From NCBI GenBank assembly GCA_032622095.1, contig CP136068.1:181230796-181294795 (forward strand): a stretch of DNA of 64,000 nucleotides, read 5' to 3'. The stretch comes from Siphonodentalium dalli (taxonomy: Eukaryota > Mollusca > Scaphopoda > Gadilida > Siphonodentaliidae). Shown piece after piece: positions 35,236 to 46,449 of this stretch. A model generated the notes under the pieces. The model ran no database searches. It was given only the letters and a program-made list of their open reading frames with translations, and had not been told where the DNA came from. Made by a program: the position numbers and the translations under genes. Positions within the stretch are counted from its first letter, which is position 1. Every line of letters begins with the position of its first letter.

Positions 35236-35442
35236 AAGTAAGGGAATGTTTGGTCGTCCTGAACAAACTCGTCTATGGCACGGAAATCGCCGGCGCCAAC
35301 ATTCTCACACATAAGAAGAACATGTCTGTAGACTGAACACTTCTCAGGAATTAAGGCTGTCCCCGCCGATTGACCGAGCAGTACTGCTACTAGAAGTGCA
35401 AATGGAACCCACCACCGCATAGCCACATCGTTCGAAATTCAC
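35236..35442 (-). CDS. Signal-peptide exon of a secreted or membrane protein
   Basis: The acceptor ttttttacccag leads into a short 5' leader and ATG at 35418-35420. The coding part is 185 nt and ends at donor ACTT|GTAAGTATG (exon base 35236), carrying two bases. The peptide begins MRWWVPFALLVAVLLGQSAG, a clear signal peptide, with likely cleavage near AG-TA. The mature start is IPEKCSVYRHVLLMCENVGA. The spaced cysteines followed by DFRAIDEFVQDD and FPY resemble the N-terminal cap of leucine-rich-repeat proteins, where the first repeat would start next; this is an inference, since no LRR exon was found. It may be the first coding exon of the minus-strand membrane-protein gene, but no phase-compatible next exon was identified. 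Confidence 0.65.
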
Positions 35443-35616
35443 CTGGGTAAAAAAAATGAGAAATGCCATTTATACCACCATTGTAATTTGTACGATATAT
35501 ATTGCCCATTCATGATGCATAATAAAATATACACACGATTATTTAATTGTTGTTGGGTGTATGTGTTGCAATCTTATATGCCTTGTTCACACACATATGC
35601 TGCCATATACGTTTCA

Positions 35617-35745
35617 ACCCTTCCATGACTGGATATTCCTGAAATTTTGCTAAAACTCTGTGTCAGTGCATTCTCTTGTATATCTATATGCGAGTCTCCC
35701 ATATATATAGACAGCTTTGCATATTATAAGAAAATGCATCAATTG
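35617..35745. repeat. Diverged hairpin element, old subfamily
   Basis: acccttccatgactgg, then cagtgcattctcttgtatat and a mirrored aagaaaatgcatcaattgg. Related to 12688-12860. Confidence 0.55.
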
Positions 35746-35823
35746 GCCTAACACTATATTTATCTCAACCTTTAACCTTGTAAGACAGTGCATTCTGAGA
35801 TTCTCTTATACATGTGATGCTGC

Positions 35824-36252
35824 CTACTCTCGGGCTCCAAATAAAAGTGCAGGCCCAAATAATAGTGCAGGGGGGGGTATTCCATTGGAAGTTAATAAAA
35901 GTGCAGACCCAAATAATAGTGCAGGGGGAACTCTGAGCAAAACATCAACTGTGGTTAAACAAATTATTTGTATACGTGTAGCAGGTCAAGTATAGGAGTC
36001 AACAAGGTATGTATCATGTGGTGTTTTTGTATGCCATATATACATGAATATGTACATGCATAAAGTTACCAGTAAGCTCATCATTTTGATATCAGAATCA
36101 TATAGAAATATTGAGTTTGTGCTGATTAAAATTTCCATAGCCTCAAAATTAATAAACGTGCAGACCCACATAAGCACTGTGCAGGGGGGGGGGGAATTTC
36201 CCAAGTAAATAATAAACGTGCCGCAGCATGCATGTTTATTTGGAGCCCAAGA
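35824..36252. mobile_element. MITE with 'tactctcgggctccaaataaa' ends
   Basis: The left end, tactctcgggctccaaataa, is mirrored by tttatttggagcccaagagta. The subterminal word aataaaagtgcagacccaaa is repeated three to four times inside, and two poly-G runs are present. About 429 bp, non-coding. A TA-flanked insertion is possible but unproven. Confidence 0.7.
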
Positions 36253-37019
36253 GTATGGAATACTCTCGTGTATAACTATATAATTAAGACTAATATAATG
36301 CACTTGCCCAGGATCTTTAATACTACATTAGCGCAGTAGTAGTAAATGGCGCAATGAAAGTTGAAACCTCGAACAACCGATAATCTGGTTCAGTCGTGAA
36401 CGTAGTGCACACCCTTCTGCGCAGCAATCTGCGAAAGCGGTCATGTTGACATACCGATAATCGAACCCTCGGACTATGCCAAGCAGATTGAGAGTTAGAG
36501 TAAGCTCTAATCATTATCAATATGATATCAATTATCATGACATGATGATGATTAATACAGATTATGCATGATATTATGTCAGTATTAAATCTTCAGGACT
36601 AGTGAATCATCGGTGTATCTAACACTGTTACACTCCCATGCAGTTCCAGTAAATTGAGTATTAAGTATGAATTTTGAGTATACAACTAATTTAAATTTAA
36701 AACAGACAGGTACAATCGATATTGATTGTATTTCTATTTGTAATAATGTAAATTTATATTTTGCAGCCGGATTTGTACCGTTATCAGATTGTCCACATTA
36801 ATCTAAGCAATAAGTTTATTTAACTTTTAAGACGATCACTCGTCACAGTATGTACTCACGGTTCCATATTCACTGCATATCTTCACTATCTTCGTACTTT
36901 TATTAACACTGTGTAAGTTCTGGAACAATACGAGAAATGTTGGTGAAATCCTTTTGTTTACAACACAGGACGTTGGCGTCAAGGTCGGCACGCAGATAAG
37001 GCGACGTTCCGGTCGGTGA

Positions 37020-37440
37020 CGTCATTTTAGCGCTACCCAACTAAAGCGCCAAAGTACTGACATTCTTGACGCTTTGCGCCAGACATATGAGTTACATATA
37101 ACAACACTGCATGGGGGCCAGGGGGCATTCAGGTTACCGAGCTATGCCAGCGAGTTATTGCTATGCGTTTTTCCGGAGCGCGAAGCATAGCAAAGCGACG
37201 CAACTGTATGGAGATTGGCAGGTTACTACGTTTTCCGATTTTAGCAGCTTTCGACCAGGAACATTTCAACAAATAAACAGACACGAGAGTAGCAAAAACA
37301 ATGACAGTTAAATATCCTATATCAACTTTGAGACGAAAATAATTCATTAAAAGACAGTTTCGCGCGATAGACTGCATGGTCCTAATTGACTGTGTTCACC
37401 GAAAAGTTGAAAACGCATAGGCCTATAGTAACCCGCGACC
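37020..37440. repeat. Partial copy of the 45.9-46.4 kb element
   Basis: aaataaacagacacgagagt at 37270 and ttcgcgcgatagactg...ttgttcaccg near 37357-37400 match 45936-45960 and 46409-46447 in order, with a much shorter interior. Confidence 0.55.
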
Positions 37441-38009
37441 CTTTCTGCTATAATAACACTGTCAACGTGTATAACATTATTAAGTTAATATGAACATATA
37501 TACCGTACTAGAGGCAGCGATGCACGGGGTGGAGGGCACCCAATATCCCACGTTTTTCAACAAATGCTGGTTATTAGTGTTTGGACGTGAAGTTCTATAT
37601 AGGATTCATATTCGTTCGTGGGATATGTTCAGATATTAAGTTCGACAAAATGATAATCTGAACATTTTCTACAGGATCAGTCTGACATGCTGTTCTGGAG
37701 TGTTGTGTGGAGTCGTATTTCCGTATACATGTATAGCCTATACATGCATTTAAAAAAAATTAGTATTGCTATTCGTCCAAAGTACAGAGAATCGTATACA
37801 ATTAAGGTAACTTTAATTAGGTATTATTAGGGACAACTAATATGCTATAAAGTGAGTGTTGGAAAAAACATTGGGTCCCGAATTCTTATTTCCAGCTGAG
37901 CCGCTGAAAATAATGTACCCATGCACCCAACCTAACAATGCACATCCACCCTATAAACCACACGCCCAAAATGATCATATTCAATCGGATAATTATTTAT
38001 GCGTATACA

Positions 38010-38750
38010 CTCTAAGAAATAAGGGTTCTTTGGGGTTCTTTGAAGAACTCAAAGGTTCTCTGTAAGAACCCATATGTTCATCGGTGTCAGAAAAGGTTGT
38101 CTGTAATCCATATGGTTCGTCGGTGTGTACATAGGGTTCTCTTGGATTCTGAAGGGTTCATGACCAAACAATAATGCAGTTGTTACATGGAGCCGAATTG
38201 AGCGATTAACACGAATAAAACATCAACCAGAGAGAAAGGAGGAGTATGTGTTTGTTCGCATGGTTGGGGAATAGTAATGTATGATAGTAGTGCATTGCAA
38301 TGCATTACATTTTCTCAAGTAATGCAAAGTAGTGTGTACTGCACACTTTTCTGCATTATATAATGCAGACTTTTACGCGTAGCCTAAAGCAAATAATGTA
38401 GTGCTGTATTGTAGGCCTACTACTAACCAAAAATGGTGAGTAATCTACTCTATATTTTGAGACTTCCGTGTGTGTGTGTCCTTTATTAGACTCGAAAACA
38501 GCTCGACCGATTGAGCCAAAACTTGCTATCTAAGGGTAAAAACCACAGGCACTGCACTCGGACCATTAAAGTTTATGGAATGTCGCAATATACGCAAGAG
38601 CGAAAACATACTATATTATCATCGTACGCTATTCCATCTGGAGTTCTTATAAAGGTTCTCTAAAGAACCATGTTGGGATAGATTATGGTTCACTTAAGAA
38701 CCCTGTTCTGATATATGAAAGGTTCTCTGAAGAACCCTCGTGTGATAATC
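38010..38750. repeat. Repeat rich in 'ggttctttgaagaacc' palindromes, interrupted
   Basis: Two clusters, 38020-38160 and 38645-38745, carry many copies of ggttct and agaacc, as in gggttctttggggttctttg and ggttctctgaagaaccctcg. Between them lies unrelated sequence including a Helitron-like 5' word (tctactctatattttgagac, 38440). It looks like one foldback-type element split by later insertions. Confidence 0.55.
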
Positions 38751-39226
38751 GTAAAATACACACAAATATATATATTAAAGTGCAGACTAATTCACCACCT
38801 TCGTGTATTCAAGAATATGAATCACACCAAAATTAAGCGAATTGTATATGGAATGTGTAGGTAAATGCTGCCTTGTATATATCATTCCCCAAATGCTTAA
38901 ATGTTATGACAATCTATGACATATAGGCGTTGGCAAATATGTATGGTGCTTCTTTTACCCGAAGGAATATATGGACATCTTAAATGGTCTATTGTTGCCT
39001 CTTTGACTCAGACCATGTAGACGGTTTGAGAGGGCCGGGGAATTATTCCAGGTGACCAATGATGATCGAGATCAGCGATTGATGAATAACTCTCATGCAG
39101 TCATCGATTCCAATCAATGCGAGACATGAAAATCTCGCATCCCAACCAGACAGCGACGGACCGATCGTGCTACCCGATGTGAGGTTTATTACCCGGATAA
39201 CATTATATCATGTTAGTCTGACAGAC

Positions 39227-39538
39227 ATGGATAAACTATATGCACTATTATGGGTGCACGTGTTTGCATCCTTGGTCTTTGTAACCAAAACTCGGAAATT
39301 CGATTTTATGCAATGTCCAGGAAAGTACATGAACACCGAACCAGGCACAAGATTGAGCGAAGAGACTGTTCGGAGTAGGCTTGAGTGTTCAATGCGATGT
39401 TCCAGCCACCCATTGTGTCATGCAGCCAATTTCAGAAAAGATGCATCTGCTGAAAACTGCATTCTCTGGGACCAGAGCGACGATACAGTTACATGCGATC
39501 AGTTGACCGGGATGCCTAAAAACACATTCATGCAAATG
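39227..39538 (+). CDS. Exon 1 of PAN-EGF-fibrinogen-like gene: signal peptide and PAN/apple domain
   Basis: ATG at 39227 is chosen because a hydrophobic leader follows at once (MDKLYALLWVHVFASLVFVT). In-frame ATGs further upstream would bury this leader. After the signal peptide, residues about 30-104 form a PAN/apple-like domain: CPGKYMNTEPGT, LECSMRCSSHPLCHAANF, ENCILWD and TCDQL. PAN domains bind protein or carbohydrate and are secreted. The exon ends on a full codon with donor ATG|GTGCGT at 39539; a second possible donor, GTATAT, lies 4 bases on. Phase 0 matches the EGF exon at 44569. Downstream in the intron is the (CT)n tract at 40758-40880. Confidence 0.75.
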
Positions 39539-40444
39539 GTGCGTATATATCTATCATTAGCTAAACATAGATTGACGGTCCGAATTACACAAACTTTCCT
39601 AATGTAATAATATTCAGCTTATATACCGGGCAAAACAAAAATACTTGCGAGCTCCACAATTATTAGATCATGCCATGGATCTCTACTATATCATATTCAA
39701 CCATGCAGTAGAAAACCTGGTAACTTTTGGAAGTTTTGACAGGGAACCGTATGAAGTCTAAAGAATAACGCAGGTAATATATTTCGTAGTTAGTATCTGT
39801 TCCGTAATAATGTACTTCACTGTGGGTGAAGGTCCCCAAATCAAACTTTCACGATTTAACTGACTTTATGAGCGATTTTGCTTTGTGTTGCTTACAATTA
39901 TGGAATTTATCCTGGGTAATTAGTTCAATTTGTATTGTGATGTCGGCTCACAGAAGTCACAGAAAAGCATGCATTTTCGAGTTGGGACCTTCACATACAG
40001 TGCAGTCCATTATTAAGGAACTGATATTTATAATAAATATGACATAATTTATTATATTACCAGCGTTATCTTTTCGACTTTATAAGGTTCCCTGTTGAAA
40101 CTTCAAAAAAGTTCCTTGGTGGAATATGATATCTACGGTCGTTAGCCAGAGTAGATATTCATGGCGTGATTTAGTGGCTGGGATTATCTACACAATTATA
40201 TCATGCTTTTGGCAACTTCGGGATACGAACGCATGACTGCTCTTTATATTAGAAGGCCATTGGAAGTTTTGCTCGCCTGAAAAAATGTTAATCATTTTAA
40301 TTGTGGTCAATTTCTTCTGGGCCGCAAATACAACAACATAACAACAACAACAACATTTTTATAAAACCCAACTTCAATACTGCAAATACTCGTATCTGTG
40401 AATGACACATGCACAGACAAAACTGAATATTGTGTATATTATCT

Positions 40445-40640
40445 TCTACTATATATTTTTGGAACTTCTGTCTGTCTGCCTGTCTGTCTGTCTGTATGTG
40501 TGTGTGTATGTATGTGTCTTATAGACTCGAAAACTACTCGACCGATCCCAGCTCGCTCGTATACGCTCATATATACGGATGTTTCTGGACCTCGACCGAT
40601 CCGACTCAAATTTCGTATGTAGACATACTTTGATCCCTGG
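40445..40640. repeat. Helitron-like 5' end word
   Basis: tctactatatatttttggaa then cttctgtctgtctgcctgtc and cgaaaactactcgaccgat. The same order of words occurs at 38440-38530, 44831-44920 and 45672-45760. Confidence 0.5.
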
Positions 40641-40757
40641 AACAATATGGGCGGGTCCAATTTCACGTGCGAACGTGTCCTTAAGCGCGCATGTTTATGG
40701 ACCGATCGAACAATAGTTTTTTTCTTTCTTTCCTGGGACCGGACTCTGGCCGATGTC

Positions 40758-40758
40758 G

Positions 40759-40824
<66 letters not shown>

Positions 40825-40880
40825 CTCTCTCTCTCCCCTCTCTCTATCTCTCTCTCACTCTCTCTATCTCTCTCTCAGAC
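40758..40880. repeat. (CT)n microsatellite
   Basis: About 120 bp of nearly pure ct/tc repeat with a few interruptions, in intron 1 of the PAN-EGF-fibrinogen-like gene. Confidence 0.95.
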
Positions 40881-41329
40881 GGGAACTGAAAAGTTCTGAC
40901 ATGTTTATGCTTTTATCAATCGTTCACACGTCGAGAATTGCATGGAATTTCCCATTCAAAATTGGTCACTTGACCTCCTCCTTAATTCGTCCCGCGAGTA
41001 AAGAAGTATTTATCTACAAATGCATGCACTTCTCCACCCGATCTGTACTAGGTTATACGATAACATTGGGAAATCTGGTAACAAAGTTAGGCCCTGACAT
41101 CACTAACAAGATCTAATTTCTAGCTTAAGATCCTTAAACAAAAACGCTCTTTAAAATCTTCGGAGAAAACCGCTCTTTAAAAAAAACTCTTAAAAAATGT
41201 CACCAATGTTAGCTATATAGATTCTGATCTTGTTAGCGCTGCCGAGGCCTAACATTTTAACGATGTTCACGCTGACATAGCGTGTAACATAGTAAGGATC
41301 GTGTAAGGATTCATCGACCTATCTGATCA

Positions 41330-42710
41330 TTGTTCCACCCATCGAATATTACATCAGACAGAAGAAATTATCACTGGTATGCGGTTTATGTGCACTGTCA
41401 CATGGAAAAAACAATTAAAGATTTATTCATTATGCACATACTGGATACTTTAATCGATAGGGTGGACACTAAATCTTTCTCACATGATTTATGTCAAATT
41501 TTTCGAAATCAACACCTTTTTGATTACCTGGAATCGTATATATATACTTCAATTTTTCCAAGTAAATTCGTGTGGAAAAAACTCTGTAAGGAATCACTAA
41601 GTGTTCAATATACTTCTGAATGGACAACTCGTGTAACATTTAACTCTGAGTTTTCCAGATTCATTTATGTGCATAATAAGTTCACTCTGTCCGAATTATG
41701 GCAAACATGTTCAAAATTCCCTAACGACAAATTCGCATTCATTCTAGTTGCACAACTCCTTTACCTGATACCAGGCTCTTCTGGTCTTTGCACCCTTTGT
41801 AACACTTCATATGTTGATTTGTTATTGCATGTTATATTAGATTGCCAGGAAATATGTGGCGCCAGAAATTCCGTTTGGTACAGATTTATTTATCAATTTG
41901 GCATTGACTGTTTTGTTCACGTAGATAACTTATAACAAAATCAAAGACTTGAATTATTTCTTGCCAAATTTCCTACTTTTATTCATACAGACGTGGTGGA
42001 TGCTCGCGATTGGATAAGATTCTTCGTCAAATCAACTAGGTATTTGTGGGACTTATGGACAAGTCGATCGTCCCAACCTGCTATTGGTGAAAACCATACA
42101 TAGACGTTCATAGACACGACATATATATTCACTATTCAAAAACAACATTGGTGACTCGACAATAATAACAATGTTAATTAATATGTGGCTAGTACATATT
42201 ACATTATAACATACATACGAATTACAGTATATAGATACGATTATAGACAGTAGCTAAGCTCCAGTTCCAGGAGCTTACTGATGCGCGCCACAATACACAG
42301 GCATTACTTGAATCCGGCGCCATTTATTTTCATCTCGCAAATCGATGATGACCTCGCGCATGTAAATATGTTGCTTCAGATTTGTATCTTGCATCACCAT
42401 GTATTGTTTCTCCTTTTTTATTTTTTTTAAACTAATTAAAAATATTTTTGGTATTTTGTTTTCCCTTTACTTGATGTAGATTTTGGGTTTTTTTCATGTC
42501 AATTTTGTTTTATACCTTTATACCACATTTTTTTAATTACTTCATTGGTTTTTATTCTTCTTTTTTTCTTCTTTCGATTTAATATTTTCTTTCTTCTTGC
42601 ACTTTCATGTTTGATAAGAGATTATTTTGTATATCTTTATGTAATTGTGTTAGTTTCCTGTGTTTGTCTGAAACTCTCTATGTATGGAGGAAAGAAATAA
42701 ATATATGTAA
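41330..42710 (+). pseudogene. LINE 3' end: C-terminal ORF2 segment and 3' tail
   Basis: A 201-codon ORF (41330-41935) ends with CTLCNTSYVDLLLHVILDC, a C-x2-C-x9-H-x4-C knuckle typical of the C-terminus of non-LTR retrotransposon ORF2 proteins. After one stop the frame continues with LAKFPTFIH and WIRFFVKSTRYLWDLW to about 42100, as in LINE tails. A T-rich 3' region follows and ends in ggaggaaagaaataaatata near 42710, resembling a LINE 3' terminus. The RT domain is absent (5' truncation). It lies in intron 1 of the PAN-EGF-fibrinogen-like gene, in the same orientation. Confidence 0.7.
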
Positions 42711-42711
42711 A

Positions 42712-43320
42712 GGCCCAACGTCGTTGTTCATTTGTTGGTTTAAACACATTTATTGTAAAACAAGTTACAAGGGATTGGGGGACAAGTTATAACAACTTAA
42801 GGTGGCCCCTCTCCCGACAATATTTACACAAATGTTTAAACAGGATGAATAACAGATATTATGTACATGTAATATTAAGAATGTTGATGATGATGCTGAT
42901 GATGATGACGATGATGCGGTCTGGTGATTGGTGGAATGTTGTTACCGGTCCCGAGATCCTCTCCTATAGATACCATGCCATGCCGTGCAGCAAGTAGTTT
43001 ACGATTGTTTTTCGTTAAGTCAAACGTTTGGTTTCTGAAATATATTTTTGAGCAATGTAAAACAGCAGTTGGTTTCGATGCTGTGGAATGTTTGGGGCGC
43101 CTCCGAGGAAATGGTTTACGTCTACTATTGTGAAAGCATACTCATCTAGTCTGTCATATAATTATTTCTTTGCGGTCGGAATAATGGACATTCGAAAAAG
43201 AAGTGTAAGACATCCCCGATCTCTGTGCCACAATTACACACTGGGATTCGGCTATAAAGTTATCATACATATCTAAGCGCAGTTAAATTCAATGCAACCG
43301 TTTGAATTTAGAATGGATAA
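42712..43320 (-). pseudogene. LINE 3' end, opposite strand
   Basis: The minus strand near 43165-43260 encodes CNCGTEIGDVLHFFFECPLF followed by RPQRNNYM. This C-x-C ... H-x4-C pattern is the C-terminal knuckle of LINE ORF2, in a different lineage from the neighbour. The frame is broken by stops. The sequence down to 42712, including a cat/gat trinucleotide stretch near 42880-42915, would be its 3' region. It meets the previous LINE tail to tail. Confidence 0.65.
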
Positions 43321-43372
43321 TATTTTCTTTCCGACTGCCAGTTTGAAAATATTTATTTGTTACACTCTGCGT

Positions 43373-44272
43373 AGTCATGTGGTCCTTCCAATATGCTATG
43401 ATGCTGGCGGGTCCTGCTGAATTTATATGGCGTTGTTAGGGAAACTGATACTGTTATGAAAATGTACCGTTATTTGTTCTAATGTCATCATTTTCACGGC
43501 CATAGGACAATCTGAACCTATCCACGGAAAGACATATGTGTGTCAAATATTCAGAAACATATAAATTGCAAAATATTTTAATACTTGTTGTATTAGTAGT
43601 AACTCGACTATAACCAAGATACCTATTCACGTCATTTTGCAAACATCAACTAGCTCGAACATTATTTTTGTCACCAAACGTTTATGTCTTCTTGAATGTT
43701 TCATACAGACACTGTTTTTTTTTTAACCCTTTACCCAACAAACCGGCCAAAAACGGCCAAATAAAGCTGCAACAGCCTAAATTATCTTGGGTCTGTCTCA
43801 ATAAAACCATACAAATATGGATATCATTGGAACCGGCTCATTGACCACATTGTGATGGTTTCAGTTATGCCCTGTGCCAATGCATTCTCTTATATATGCG
43901 AGTCGACCATATGTCGCCTCGCATATATAAGAGAATGCAGTTGCCTAAAAAAAATCTTTTTTTAACACTTTTTACCATTTTTTCTTACATTCTTTAACAA
44001 TTTTATAATTTTTTTAATGTGTTAAGCCAATGCATTCTCTTATATATGCGAGGCGACCTATGGTCGACTCGCATATATAAGAGAATGCATTGGCACAGGG
44101 CCGTTCTTTTGGGTAAAGGGTTAATCAAATCGTTCGGATTGGTCAAACACCGCGAAAATGACAATTTTCGAAACAATAACTATACTTTTTCGTAACGGCA
44201 TCGGTTTGCCCTACCAGCATCATAGAAATTCAACATGACCACCAGCAGCATAGCAGGACTACTTGACCAGGG
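43373..44272. mobile_element. Long-TIR foldback element, copy 2 (contains a nested MITE)
   Basis: Left gtcatgtggtccttccaata...aatgtaccgttatttgttct and right cgtaacggcatcggtttgcc...tacttgaccaggg form the same ends as the copies at 10214 and 53501. MITE copy E has inserted in its middle at TTAA (43723-44124), so this element is the older of the two. Confidence 0.75.
43723..44124 (+). mobile_element. Full-length composite TTAA hairpin MITE, copy E (402 bp)
   Basis: The most complete copy: TTAACCCTTTACCCAACAAA at the left, unique left segment, hairpin 1 (43878-43944), spacer, internal TTAA at 44022-44025, hairpin 2 (44029-44095), and right arm TTGGGTAAAGGGTTAA. The cores of hairpins 1 and 2 (tcgaccataggtcgc and gcgacctatggtcga) are reverse complements, so the right module is an inverted partner of the left module's hairpin end. 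Hairpin 1 has one substitution in its core here. Confidence 0.9.
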
Positions 44273-44372
44273 ACGTTAACTCTACTCAGGACTACTTGAC
44301 CAGGGATGTTAACTTTACTCAGGACCACTTGACCAGGGATGTCAACTCTACTCAGGACCACTTGACCATGCA
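44259..44372. repeat. 33-bp tandem repeat at the foldback end
   Basis: Three to four copies of the unit actacttgaccagggatgtt + aactctactcagg. It amplifies the terminal word of the long-TIR foldback element. Confidence 0.85.
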
Positions 44373-44568
44373 GGGGGTGTTGGTTTTTCACCTGTTGCGA
44401 TTGGAAGACTTTGTCTTAGGAATTTTTTTTTTGTAATTTGGTGCCAAATCGGAAAGGGGTCATTCTTTAAATGATTTCATTTCTGGATTCTAATTTTGTT
44501 TGGGGCGAAACTACGTGATCATATATGTGATCCTAGTTTTATATTCAACCATAGTATTATTTTTTCAG

Positions 44569-44662
44569 AGAAATCCATGCAAGTTCGGACATCTTTTCTA
44601 CAGCAGAATGTGCAGCTGTCGATCAGGTTTCAGTGGAGATTTATGTGAGAATCCTCCCCGGA
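44569..44662 (+). CDS. Exon 2 of PAN-EGF-fibrinogen-like gene: EGF-like module
   Basis: A 94-nt exon with acceptor ttattttttcag and donor GGA|GTAAGT. It enters in phase 0 from the PAN exon and leaves in phase 1, exactly as the fibrinogen exon requires. It encodes RNPCKFGHLFYSRMCSCRSG then FSGDLCENPPR. The NPC ... CxC ... GxxGDLCE arrangement is the second half of an EGF-like domain. Only four cysteines are visible, so a usual disulfide partner is lacking or the module is reduced. Such modules act as extracellular spacers or ligands. Confidence 0.75.
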
Positions 44663-44684
44663 GTAAGTATACATTCTTTATAAG

Positions 44685-44800
44685 GGTTCATGACGGGAGC
44701 GCTAGTAGAATATTAAATATCATGTGGCAACGCATTATCTTATATATGGGAGTATATCATATGGAGCCTCGCATATATAAGAGAATGCACTGGCTTACAA
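44685..44800. repeat. Diverged hairpin element, old subfamily
   Basis: gggttcatgacgggagcgct, a diverged cgcattatcttatatatggg arm and a mirrored tataagagaatgcactggc. Related to 12688-12860. It starts about 20 bp after the EGF exon donor. Confidence 0.6.
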
Positions 44801-44827
44801 GGTCAATGTAAATATCTTTAGGCCAAT

Positions 44828-45850
44828 AAATTATCTAATATATATTTTGGGACTTCTGTTTGTCTGTCTGTCTGTTAGCTATGGCCGGGAAAACTGCCGG
44901 ACGGATTTAGCCCAAACTTGCTATATAAGGGTAATATCTCAGATGGATTGTCATCGCACCGCTTCTGAGAACGTCAGAGCACTCATTATCCAATCCCCCG
45001 CCACCGCAATTGGTAGATCGTGGGTTAATCGCATGATAGTTAAAGAGCGTTCATATCCGCAGTGTCGTTGATAAAGAGCGTGTATATATATGTGTCAAAC
45101 CGTTACATAGGAAATATGCATGCATTTCCATTGCATAGAACTCGCTTCTACGAATCTTCCCAAGGCTGGCAAAATTGTTAATAAATGCGTTTATGTCTCT
45201 TCGATAATTGCCTAATACAATTAAAGCGTGGAGTCTGTCCATTTTCCCATGAAAAATCGAATTCTACGACCACCGGGTTCGAGATATGTTATTATTTCCG
45301 ACATCGTCATTTTTGTCACTCGAAATCACGCACTCGATTCGGCGTCGACTCATCCCTTGCGAGGCCTTCTAAAATTATGTCTTGACTTCCCAGTTATGCC
45401 CCAGGGTGTGGACTATGAGGAGATATTTATTGCAAGTCATAAGATATTTTGTATTGCCCGGGAACAATACTTATTAGTTGATTCCATCGATCGTCTTATG
45501 TTTCCGTTTTCGACGCATCGCGTAAATAATGTACTTGCACCAAATCGTTCCTCTTGACTCATCGTCGAGAGGCTTTATCTGTATGATATCATAATGGTGA
45601 ATGGGGGAGATTTTCATCGGGTCAGTTTTTCCGCCCGATGTGACCTTCACCTTGAACGGGTACCCACAAATTATCTAATATATATTTTGGGACTTATGTC
45701 TGTTTGTCTGTCTGTTAGCTATGGCCGGGAAAACTGCTGGACGGATTTCGACGAAATTTGATACCTACGGGTGATTTTGTCCGGGGAGTGTTTTGGACGG
45801 GTCAAATCGTGACCCCCGCCTGACCTTGACCTTCAAAATGGTCAATTCAA
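44828..45850. repeat. Two Helitron-like 5' ends in direct orientation
   Basis: aattatctaatatatatttt + gggacttctgtttgtctgtc + agctatggccgggaaaactg occurs at 44828-44915 and again at 45669-45755 with few differences. The interval includes short overlapping ORFs (45185-45557) without recognisable domains. Confidence 0.6.
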
Positions 45851-45929
45851 GGTCAAGACCCGCATATCAGATAATGCATTGGCACATGTATGGCTTTCAT
45901 TAAATTTCAAGAAGCTCCAGGTTTCAAGT

Positions 45930-46445
45930 GCGCAAATAAACAGACACGAGAGTCGCAAAACAATGCCAGACGACAGCTAGATAGCAATTTCCATTCACTA
46001 ATATTTACACTCAAACATGCATTCGCGTTGTGGAACATGAATGCAGGACGTTGGTTGGTCGAAATTGTGTCACTTGACGTCGCGCGCTGACCCCAACTTG
46101 CATCCATTTTAGTGTAGATGCAAGTTGCATCACGACACGAGAACAACGTTGGAAATGGGCGCCTAATGCTCTTCTAATCTGCCAGTGGACTCGGTGGAGT
46201 GTAAATATAAGTAATGGATGTTGATTTTGTTGCGTTCCATAGAGTATGGATGCAAGTTGGTCTGACGTTTTTATGTGTGGAACGCTTTCGCCAACTTGTC
46301 AGACCAACTTGCATCCATACTCTATGGAACGCAAGCAAATCAACATCCATTTCTTAATAAGCAGTTACTTATACTTCCATTAACTAGAAATTTAGACTAG
46401 TCTTGTCGAATTTCGCGGGATAGACTGGTCCTTTCTTTGTTCACC
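45930..46445. mobile_element. Non-autonomous element with a 138-bp internal foldback
   Basis: Contains aaataaacagacacgagagt at the left and cgcgggatagactggtcctt at the right. At 46213-46350 a strong inverted repeat runs from aatggatgttgattttgttg to caagcaaatcaacatccatt, with the stem gcgttccatagagtatggat in between. Relatives are at 24290-24600, 37020-37440 and 56875-57100. Confidence 0.7.
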
Positions 46446-46449
46446 GTTT

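Noticed and set aside
39095-39226. Longer N-terminus for the PAN exon from an upstream in-frame ATG
   Set aside because: It would place a signal peptide inside the protein; the ATG at 39227 directly precedes the hydrophobic leader.
45185-45557. Overlapping plus-strand ORFs
   Set aside because: They lie between two Helitron-like ends, have no recognisable motif and no splice sites linking them to the PAN-EGF-fibrinogen-like gene.
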